Shown one piece after another: positions 57,573-64,000 of a stretch of DNA of 64,000 nucleotides. The stretch comes from CAYMZZ01 sp044463125 (GTDB taxonomy: Bacteria; Bacteroidota; Bacteroidia; Chitinophagales; Chitinophagaceae): contig JBIQMS010000009.1 of the NCBI GenBank assembly GCA_044463125.1, positions 1-64,000 of the forward strand, given 5' to 3'. Position numbers and translations under genes: made by a program. The notes under the pieces were generated by a model. The model searched no databases, had not been told where the DNA came from, and was given only the letters and a program-made list of their open reading frames with translations. Position 1 is the stretch's first letter; each line of letters begins with the position of its first letter.

Positions 57573-58031
57573 ATGATGCCGGAACTGACAAGTAGAAAAT
57601 GGTTTCCAGAGCTTACAGCAGCTCTATTTGTATTGCTTTTCCTTTATACAGCTCTATCAAAATTGAAAGACTATACGGGCTTCGTAAGGGCAATGCTCCA
57701 TTCTCCGCTTATTGCAGGTATTTCACCTGTGCTTGCTATTGTAGTACCAGTGGTAGAACTTTTAATTGTATTCCTTCTAGTCGTTCCCCGAACAAGATCC
57801 TTGGGCTTAGTCACAGGAACTTTGGTGATGGCACTTTTTACAAGCTATGTCGCATATATACTTATCGTTTCTTCGAAACTCCCTTGCACATGCGGCGGCA
57901 TCTTTGAACACATGAACTGGCGACAACACTTGATAGTAAATAGTCTTTTTCTAATATTAGGGATTAGCTCTGTTATTATCGAACGTAAATACTTTTCTTT
58001 AATAAACAGGAGAAGCCGAACACCTGTATAA
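57573..58031 (+). CDS. MauE/DoxX-family redox-associated membrane protein
   Basis: A 152-residue protein with four predicted helices (about 13-30, 45-68, 76-97 and 118-136). The motif KLPCTCGGIFEHMNWRQHLI follows the third helix and contains the Cys pair (C-T-C-G-G) typical of MauE/DoxX-type proteins, which support periplasmic disulfide formation, for example in methylamine dehydrogenase maturation. Starts at 57573 and 57576 are both ATG. It is rightward, divergent from the Crp/Fnr gene, and the next gene is the exported DUF6520-like protein 35 bp downstream. Confidence 0.83.
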   Translation: MMPELTSRKWFPELTAALFVLLFLYTALSKLKDYTGFVRAMLHSPLIAGISPVLAIVVPVVELLIVFLLVVPRTRSLGLVTGTLVMALFTSYVAYILIVSSKLPCTCGGIFEHMNWRQHLIVNSLFLILGISSVIIERKYFSLINRRSRTPV

Positions 58032-58066
58032 CATAGTAGGCATTAACCAATTTAAAAAAGTGTTTT

Positions 58067-58312
58067 ATGAAAAAGATGTTTTTAGTAATCATGGCAGGTG
58101 CATTAGCCATCGTCTTCAGTGCTTTTACCGGCATCAAAGGTGATGATGAATTCTTGTATCGCGACGATCAGATGCAGTGGCAGGAAGTCCCTGCAAACAT
58201 TAATGTTCCTGCTCTTTGCCCGGAAGATGATGTACAACAATGCGAAATCAGCATTAACGGCAAACTGAGAAAAATATACTATTCAGATCATTCGCCGTAT
58301 TTAAGAAACTAA
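58067..58312 (+). CDS. DUF6520-like small exported protein
   Basis: An 81-residue protein. A signal peptide (about 1-25, FLVIMAGALAIVFSAFTG) is followed by a mature part of about 55 residues with a Tyr-Arg-Asp-Asp opening, a Cys pair in LCPEDDVQQCEI and a C-terminal LRKIYYSDHSPY. I recall this as the DUF6520 type, regularly found next to MauE genes in Bacteroidota. The two Cys would suit a disulfide made by the MauE protein. Function unknown; an inference is that it is a substrate or accessory of the neighbouring redox proteins. Confidence 0.7.
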   Translation: MKKMFLVIMAGALAIVFSAFTGIKGDDEFLYRDDQMQWQEVPANINVPALCPEDDVQQCEISINGKLRKIYYSDHSPYLRN

Positions 58313-58322
58313 AAGGGTTTCA

Positions 58323-58360
58323 ATGTTGCAGTTCGTGCTTTAATGGACTGCAACATTTTT
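58323..58360. terminator. Bidirectional terminator between DUF6520-like and TlpA-like genes
   Basis: ATGTTGCAGT (58323-58332) pairs exactly with ACTGCAACAT (58347-58356) around a 14-base loop, with TTTTTAT on the plus strand. The stop of the leftward TlpA-like gene lies inside the hairpin, so the structure serves two convergent transcripts. Confidence 0.75.
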
Positions 58361-59599
58361 ATCCTTTGCCAAAACCAGTACTTTCATAGGACGAGTTGCT
58401 CTGTCTATAACGATACCTGCTCTTCTCAATGCAGCAAAGAAATCTTCACGCCGTGTCAGTAGCGCATCAACTTTTAGATCAATCGGATAGTCAATTCCGG
58501 TTTCATTGATAAACGGCATATCAGTATCAGAATCATAATAAGCCAGTACGGATATAAGATAATCGATACCAATATGTTGATAATCGAAGCCGGCATGGTC
58601 AAGGACTCCAGAAAATACGGCTGCCTTACTCCGCAAACGAACACGACCGTCGTTAGTGCATGTTACTATCCAGCAAGGCATTTCCCTTGTTTCGACAGAT
58701 ACCTTGTAATTGAAGTAAGAATAGAGGTCGCTGCGAAGCATTGCATATAAATCAGGAACAACTGAACCCCGGTAAGCTGCTGTATAGCAATAACGATTAT
58801 CCTCATAACTGCTATCTACAATGATGGGACTCGGCCACACTTTCCCGTATATGCTATCTTCAGTCCTTCCCAACAATTTTCCCCAATAGGCCAAGATGTA
58901 AAGTGTCTTTATAGAACTACCAAGAATATTAAGATTATTACTGTTTTCATTAAAGGTCAATTCGAGTGGAATACGGATAGGAATTGTATCATTCCATTTT
59001 CCTATCAGTGAACGCATCAGGAAATTAGTGTCCGGGCCACCATTCCCATTCAACAAATAGGGTGTTGTAAAATCAATCTTCGTTTTTTTACCAACATCTC
59101 CAAATGTCAGTTTCGCACCGCTCAAAAATGCTGAAATATTACTTTCATTCATTTCCTTAGAACCCACTGTAACCGACTTGACAATACCATCCGGACTTAT
59201 CCATATATAAGTTGGGAATGCGTTATATTCGATAGTCTCAAAAAAATTCTTGCTAAATGCGACAGTAAGATCAATTCGGAGCCTATCTCGAAATTTTCTA
59301 TACAGATTTTGAATTTTACCGTCATCATACCCAACTAATAAGTACTGTAATTTGCCTTTATACTTTTTTTGGAAACTGTCTATTTTAGGTAACATCTCAA
59401 AACACTTACTGCAGGTAGAACCAAATAGTTCAAGTATTACCGGCTGTCCTTTGAAAGAGGAGACGGACTTATATAAATTATTATTAAAAAGAAGTTCTTT
59501 CTCGTATGGAAAAGGCTCCCCAATCCTAATTTCTTTTTTTGTCTGCGCTAGTCCATAAGTTAAACTGCATGAAAAGATCACTGCGATAAAATATTTCAT
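58340..59599 (-). CDS. Exported TlpA-like thiol:disulfide oxidoreductase with DUF3738-like C-terminus
   Basis: A 419-residue protein. A signal peptide (about 1-18) is followed by a thioredoxin-fold domain (about 25-165) with the redox centre LFGSTCSKCFEMLPKID (C-S-K-C). The second half is not part of TlpA: beta-rich with a segment ETREMPCWIVTC (about 300) and an end reading ETGIDYPIDLKVD, LRRAGIVIDRATRPMKVLVL, similar in layout to the C-terminus of DUF3738 (TIGR03435) proteins. It would be periplasmic. It precedes convergently the MauE pair and follows the SusD gene by 33 bp on the same strand, so it belongs to the SusCD transcript. Confidence 0.82.
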   Translation of the reverse strand: MKYFIAVIFSCSLTYGLAQTKKEIRIGEPFPYEKELLFNNNLYKSVSSFKGQPVILELFGSTCSKCFEMLPKIDSFQKKYKGKLQYLLVGYDDGKIQNLYRKFRDRLRIDLTVAFSKNFFETIEYNAFPTYIWISPDGIVKSVTVGSKEMNESNISAFLSGAKLTFGDVGKKTKIDFTTPYLLNGNGGPDTNFLMRSLIGKWNDTIPIRIPLELTFNENSNNLNILGSSIKTLYILAYWGKLLGRTEDSIYGKVWPSPIIVDSSYEDNRYCYTAAYRGSVVPDLYAMLRSDLYSYFNYKVSVETREMPCWIVTCTNDGRVRLRSKAAVFSGVLDHAGFDYQHIGIDYLISVLAYYDSDTDMPFINETGIDYPIDLKVDALLTRREDFFAALRRAGIVIDRATRPMKVLVLAKDKNVAVH

Positions 59600-59632
59600 C
59601 GTAGAATTTGTTTGAAATTTTAAAAAAACTAA

Positions 59633-61012
59633 TTAATACCCGTCATTTTGTGTGAGGTTGGGGTTCAGATTGATCTCAGTTAGTGGAACTGGATAAAGTT
59701 TATCAGTTTCAACCCAATTAGCCCCCTTTATTGCGGACAAAACAGGAGTTGCTGTTCCTGTTCTTTTCAGGTTAAACCACCTATCTCCGAATTCAGCAAA
59801 TAACTCATACTTACGTTCACGGGCAATGCTGTCAAGCAACGCATCCCTGGATAGTCCACTCATTGCAGAAAGCCCTGTCCGGGTATGGACGGCATTCAGA
59901 TCCGCCTCTGCTCCCGAAAGGTTGTCTTGCATAGCTCTTGCCTCTGACCGTATCAAAAATTGCTCGCTTAACCTGAAAACCATGGTATATTCGGTAATAG
60001 CCGAAGCATTTTGTCCTACTTTATATTTAAACGGATAATAGTAGATTTTTCCGGCTGAAGTAATTGATCTGATCCATAACGATCTCCTCATATCCGCTGC
60101 AGAAAAGCTCTTTACAAAATTGGTATCAAGAGAAACTGTTCTTGGTGTACTTGTCAAAATAAGGAAAGCGCCGGGATAACTATTGTAGCCGGGCACCTGG
60201 CTTTGTAATTGCCATATCGCTTCTTTACTATTTTTTAAAAATACCTGGTCTAAATTGGAAAGTAAGGAGTAGGTAGTTGTATTGTCAATAACGACAGTTG
60301 CCTCTGCCTCGGCTTTGTCCCATTCATTCAAATACAAGTATACCCTGGACAGCAATGCATGAGCTGTAGATTGGTTCGGTCTGACTCTTTCAGTCGAGGT
60401 ATTATTTGAAGCGTTCAGGTAATTCGGCTTTAATAATTCAATAGCCTTATTCAACTCATCTTTAATAAAAGTGTAAACTTTTGAAATGGTATCCCGCGGT
60501 TGCAGTGAAGTAACTTCATAAGATGTCTCTGTTATAATTGGAACATCACCATACAAATTACCCAGGTAAAAATGGCAAAGTGCCCGGACAAAATGAGCTT
60601 CTCCTTCTAACTGTCGTTTCACAACTTCACTGACCTTTGAAGATTGATCCAATCCTTCAAGTAATGCATTGGCCTGGTAGATGTATTTGTAAAGGGAAAC
60701 CCAATGAGTACGTGTAACAGTATTACCCGATGTAAGATTGTTGTTGATGATTTCTACCTGTGCCGCTGCGGTCGAATGGTTACGCAATTCATCCGCTGAT
60801 CTCCCGGTGTTGATGATAATATTATAGGCAAACCCATCCGCTTCCATCATCGAATAAATAGAAAGAATGGAAGAAGTTGCTGCAGCATCACTTTCAAAAA
60901 TATTTTCTGCACTTAACTGGATTGAAGGAGTTCCTACATCAACCCACTTTTTGCAGGAGGATAGCAAAATAATTCCTATAATGATAACTATATAAAATTT
61001 GTTCTTTTTCAT
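59633..61012 (-). CDS. SusD/RagB-family nutrient-binding lipoprotein
   Basis: A 459-residue outer-surface lipoprotein. The signal ends in the lipobox LLSSC (about Cys20) before KKWVDVGTPSIQLSAENIFE. TPR-like helical segments follow: LYKYIYQANALLEG, VRALCHFYLGNLYGDVPI (the A-R-x-(F/H)-(R/L)-A signature region with Y-G-D-V-P), and STAHALLSRVYLYLNEWDKA. The C-terminal part ends in WVETDKLYPVPLTEINLNPN, where SusD proteins have L-Y-P-I-P and N-P-N-L-x-Q-N-x-G-Y. It captures a ligand for the SusC porin. Its start is 10 bp after the SusC stop. Ligand unknown. Confidence 0.95.
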   Translation of the reverse strand: MKKNKFYIVIIIGIILLSSCKKWVDVGTPSIQLSAENIFESDAAATSSILSIYSMMEADGFAYNIIINTGRSADELRNHSTAAAQVEIINNNLTSGNTVTRTHWVSLYKYIYQANALLEGLDQSSKVSEVVKRQLEGEAHFVRALCHFYLGNLYGDVPIITETSYEVTSLQPRDTISKVYTFIKDELNKAIELLKPNYLNASNNTSTERVRPNQSTAHALLSRVYLYLNEWDKAEAEATVVIDNTTTYSLLSNLDQVFLKNSKEAIWQLQSQVPGYNSYPGAFLILTSTPRTVSLDTNFVKSFSAADMRRSLWIRSITSAGKIYYYPFKYKVGQNASAITEYTMVFRLSEQFLIRSEARAMQDNLSGAEADLNAVHTRTGLSAMSGLSRDALLDSIARERKYELFAEFGDRWFNLKRTGTATPVLSAIKGANWVETDKLYPVPLTEINLNPNLTQNDGY

Positions 61013-61022
61013 ACTTAACCAT

Positions 61023-64000
61023 TTAAAGCGTTAATTGAATGCCGGCTACAACCATACGCACCGGGGGAACTGACTGGGAAAGGTTTTCCGGATCAAGTCC
61101 TTTATACCTGGTAATTGTAAACAAGTTGTGACCCTGAAAAAATATAATACACTGTTTCCCCGCCTTATCCTTTAATATCTCGTAAGAAACAGAGACACTC
61201 CTGAACCGGATATAAGATGCGTCGGAGTAAGCTGCGTCACTTTGCGAGTAATTGAAAAATGCAGTACCCGCATCAGCATCAGAATATGTATAGCGCTGGT
61301 AAGTGGCGGCATCTCCTGGTTTAATCCAGCGGTCTGTCAAAAACCGGGGTTCGTTGTAGGCAAGTCCGGGTTGCGCAAAGAAATACAGGTAATTATATCC
61401 ATGCTTTTGCCGGACAAATTGTATCAACATGCTTGCTGAGAATTTGCCGACAGTTACAGAGTTATTCAATCCTCCATAATATTGTTGGCCTGTAAAGAGG
61501 ATTTGTTGCTGATCGAGGGATAAACTAACCTTTCCATCGTTATTAAAATCTCTGAAAGTGTACAGGCCCGTCGTTTCATTAATACCTGTATAATTGAGTT
61601 TTTTTACAATAGAAAGAGGTTGACCAATCACATATTGACTTGCGTAACTTGAACTCGATAAACTTTCAAAAGCTAAGAGCTTATTCCTTGGTATCGTTAG
61701 ATTAAAAGAAGTACTCCAACTCCACTTTTTCCTACTCACTATTTTTCCATTCAATTCAATTTCCCAGCCGGTGTTACGGATTTTCGCTGGAATATTACGG
61801 AGAATACCGCTAAACCCTGTCATTGCCGGTAGCGGATAATTTACCAGTTGGTTAGTGGTAGTATTGTGATAGTAATTAACAGTAACCAGTAGCCGGTTTT
61901 GCAAGAACCCCAGATCAATATCGGCTTCTAACTTTCTTACTTTTTCCCAGCTAAATTTTGGATTATAATGTTGTGCGGGATAAAAAGGAATAACGCCCAG
62001 ATAAGAGTAAGAGCCTGGTGAATATAGTTTCAAATACTTATAATCTCCAATCTGATCATTTCCGGTAATTCCTGCACTAAGTTTAAGCTTTCCAAAAGAT
62101 AGTGCTGATTTCTTCAAAAGTTTTTCATTTGAAAAAATCCAGACTGCCGCAATTGAACCGAAGTTAGCAAACCGGTTTTCTTCTCCGTAACGACTTGAAC
62201 CGTCTCTCCGCGCTGTAAAGGAAAGAATATACTTCCTGTCATAATCATATCCCAGCCTTGCGAAAACTCCCGCATATCGGTACTTTATATCAGTTTCGGA
62301 CATAGTAGTTACATGGCCTGCCGATCTTATACTGGAAAGTAAATCATCCGTTGCATATCCTGTGGCTGATTGATACAATCCACGTTGCCTTGATTCTTGC
62401 GTAGTAATACCAGCAAGAGCGGTGACTTTGTTTTTCTTGAAACTACAGTTGTATTCTATCTGGGGTTCTGCAATTAACGTCCGGATGGTCTTTGAACCAA
62501 ATCCGGCTTGGGAAGCAATACCCCATGCAGGGTTAAAAGATGCTTGCGGGGATTGTACAAGGTCACTAGACCATAAAGATGAAAAGCCGCCTGAAAACTT
62601 AAGTTGAAGATCACGAAGCAATTTGTAGCTAAGGTCAATGCTGCTATTAAGGTTATCAGTTCGTGTATCAAAAGTGGCAAACCTTTTTGCCATCGGGTTT
62701 ACCCACGTAGAATTTTCCCAATTCAGTTTTCCATCAGCGTTATAAATCGGTGGGGCATTAGGTGCAAGCGTAATATCACTAAAAAAATCATCCTGCGGAA
62801 GCAGATTATGATAATTGGAGAACCCGGCAGAGAAGGTTAAACGTAACCTCTGATCAATCGGGGCATGTGTAACACTCAGATTTATCGATTTCCTGTCTTC
62901 ATCAAAGTCTCCCGGGAATACCGTTGTTTGTCGGTGCCATCCGGCACTAAGCAAAAATTGTGTTTGGCTATTGCCTCCGGCAACAGACAAGTTACCATCA
63001 GTATTTTTCATTGTCCGGCCAATTAAAACCTTTTGCCAATCGGTATAACGGCTCGTATCCCATGCGAGTAGATCAGGTGCATCACTTAATCCTGGTGTCA
63101 CACCATCATTAGAATATGCCTCACGGCGCATCTGGAGATATTCATTTGTATTCATCAACTCCATCTTACGGCTTACGGTTCCCCATCCTTGATGCAACTT
63201 GAAATTTACTTTTGTAGTGCCCCGCATCGGTTTTCTGGTGGTGATAAGTATTACCCCATTAGCTCCCCTTGACCCATATATGGAGGTGGCATCCGCATCT
63301 TTTAATATGTCCACACTTTCTATATCAGCAGGATTGAGGGCATTTAATGGACTGGATGATACGCCTGCACCGCCTCCCAGCGCACCATTCAATGGTTGTG
63401 AAGGAAAAGGTATTCCGTCAATGATAATTAGAGGATCTTTGCCATTAGCAATACTGTTTTGACCACGAAGTTGTAAGCGGATAAATGAGCCCGGCACACC
63501 AGATGCCTGTGAGACCTGTAGCCCGGTGACTCTCCCGGCAAGTACCGACAGAACATTGGACACGGGTTGATCATTAATCTGGTCTTGCTTAATACCTGAA
63601 ACTGTTCCAGTTGAATAGCGCCGGCTTGTTTTACCGTATGCAATGACGAGTGTCTCGTCCAGTACCCCTACTTTAATGCTTACCCGCATTTCAACAAACG
63701 ACAGATCCCCCACATACCGCTCCAGCGGTTCTATCTCTACGCTAGTAAGCATCAATGTCACATTTAATGGAGCATTGTCAAAACCAAACTCGCCATTGGC
63801 ATCGGAAGCGACAACAAGCGGAGTACCCTTGATATTGATTGTAACACCTCTAACAGGGTTGCCGTTTTGATCCAATATTTTCCCTTTTAAAGGACGTTCA
63901 GAAGCAACTACCTTTTTTTCTTTAACAGTAATGTTCTTTTCATTGATATTATACAGTAACGGTTGCCCGGAAAAGCATTTATCCAATACGGAAGAAAGTT
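61023..64000 (-). CDS. SusC/RagA-type TonB-dependent outer-membrane transporter, 5' end outside window
   Basis: At least 992 residues; the frame is open to the right edge (codons before base 63986 read L-S-S-V-L-D-K-C-F), so the first visible TTG is not the start. The opening DKCFSGQPLLYNI belongs to an STN domain, found in transporters that signal to FecR-type anti-sigma factors. Next is a carboxypeptidase-like domain (GKILDQNGNPVRGVTINIKG), a plug with YGKTSRRYSTGTVSGIK, the SusC signature DADATSIYGSRGANGVILIT, and a long beta-barrel ending in the aromatic VRMVVAGIQLTL. It imports a TonB-energised substrate captured by the SusD partner. Confidence 0.95.
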   Translation of the reverse strand, partial: LSSVLDKCFSGQPLLYNINEKNITVKEKKVVASERPLKGKILDQNGNPVRGVTINIKGTPLVVASDANGEFGFDNAPLNVTLMLTSVEIEPLERYVGDLSFVEMRVSIKVGVLDETLVIAYGKTSRRYSTGTVSGIKQDQINDQPVSNVLSVLAGRVTGLQVSQASGVPGSFIRLQLRGQNSIANGKDPLIIIDGIPFPSQPLNGALGGGAGVSSSPLNALNPADIESVDILKDADATSIYGSRGANGVILITTRKPMRGTTKVNFKLHQGWGTVSRKMELMNTNEYLQMRREAYSNDGVTPGLSDAPDLLAWDTSRYTDWQKVLIGRTMKNTDGNLSVAGGNSQTQFLLSAGWHRQTTVFPGDFDEDRKSINLSVTHAPIDQRLRLTFSAGFSNYHNLLPQDDFFSDITLAPNAPPIYNADGKLNWENSTWVNPMAKRFATFDTRTDNLNSSIDLSYKLLRDLQLKFSGGFSSLWSSDLVQSPQASFNPAWGIASQAGFGSKTIRTLIAEPQIEYNCSFKKNKVTALAGITTQESRQRGLYQSATGYATDDLLSSIRSAGHVTTMSETDIKYRYAGVFARLGYDYDRKYILSFTARRDGSSRYGEENRFANFGSIAAVWIFSNEKLLKKSALSFGKLKLSAGITGNDQIGDYKYLKLYSPGSYSYLGVIPFYPAQHYNPKFSWEKVRKLEADIDLGFLQNRLLVTVNYYHNTTTNQLVNYPLPAMTGFSGILRNIPAKIRNTGWEIELNGKIVSRKKWSWSTSFNLTIPRNKLLAFESLSSSSYASQYVIGQPLSIVKKLNYTGINETTGLYTFRDFNNDGKVSLSLDQQQILFTGQQYYGGLNNSVTVGKFSASMLIQFVRQKHGYNYLYFFAQPGLAYNEPRFLTDRWIKPGDAATYQRYTYSDADAGTAFFNYSQSDAAYSDASYIRFRSVSVSYEILKDKAGKQCIIFFQGHNLFTITRYKGLDPENLSQSVPPVRMVVAGIQLTL

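Noticed and set aside
57573..59599. RiPP-type biosynthetic cluster (small Cys peptide with redox enzymes)
   Set aside because: No maturase, leader-type peptide or export ATPase is seen; the small protein has an ordinary Sec signal.

Overview
The window is a piece of a Bacteroidota chromosome, most likely from Chitinophagaceae or a close relative. The evidence is a SusC/SusD pair, TraE-N type conjugation genes, DUF5916, GIN (DUF2807) and GH109-type proteins, and promoters resembling TTTG-N19/20-TAnnTTTG a few bases before start codons. It has two parts with different character: about 1-33.37 kb is host backbone, and 33.376-64 kb is an integrated conjugative element (ICE) that is visibly AT-richer and has no host intergenic repeats.

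Backbone. It opens with the 3' part of a penicillin-binding protein 1C gene. Then come a flavin amine oxidase, a GIN-domain lipoprotein, guaA, a type 1 periplasmic-binding-fold protein, and the ligase-associated DNA-repair pair (Lhr-like DEXH helicase and PdeM-type metallophosphoesterase). A DUF5916 outer-membrane protein and an XRE/S24 regulator follow, then surE, a small membrane protein, lpxB, and a 53-residue membrane protein overlapping the lpxB end. A GH109-type oxidoreductase-fold glycosidase is followed by an aminoglycoside-phosphotransferase-fold sugar kinase. Further on are a FGGY kinase with a histidine phosphatase, a secreted endonuclease/exonuclease/phosphatase, an ATP-grasp plus NRDE pair, a serine hydrolase, and an XRE membrane protein. 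After a 1.2 kb gene-poor stretch come a beta-propeller protein with a nonsense-disrupted membrane-protein gene behind it, a uracil-DNA-glycosylase-fold protein, and an AraC regulator with an SDR dehydrogenase. Backbone gaps are full of repeats: palindromic 'TCTGCG' elements, arrays of 7-8 bp units, TTCGG-centred hairpins and a 340-bp tandem duplication.

ICE. A 49-bp 3' fragment of tRNA-Ala(GGC), from the CCA to the anticodon stem, marks the left end (33376-33424). The element then carries a tyrosine integrase, a small HTH (excisionase-like) protein, and a leftward transfer operon. In transcription order this is: a membrane protein, traE, a small ORF, DUF1896, a 1840-residue DNA-methylase/SNF2-helicase fusion, traF, traG (VirB4), two lipoproteins, three tandem TraI-like paralogues, traJ, traK, a TraL-like protein, traM, traN, and a DUF3945-like protein. 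To the right is cargo: an AraC regulator, a membrane protein, a Gly-rich lipoprotein with a possible permuted papain-like domain, a Crp/Fnr regulator, a MauE/DoxX protein, a DUF6520-like exported protein, a TlpA-like redoxin with an unusual C-terminus, SusD, and SusC (cut by the window edge). No relaxase or coupling ATPase is visible; if the element is complete they lie to the right, as should an intact tRNA-Ala(GGC).

Most unusual items: the methylase-helicase fusion (possibly an anti-restriction factor), the TraI triplication, the lipoprotein with a duplicated cysteine cluster, the redox/SusCD cargo, the palindromic host repeats and the broken small gene at 29 kb. All assignments come from reading the sequence; no database search was run.
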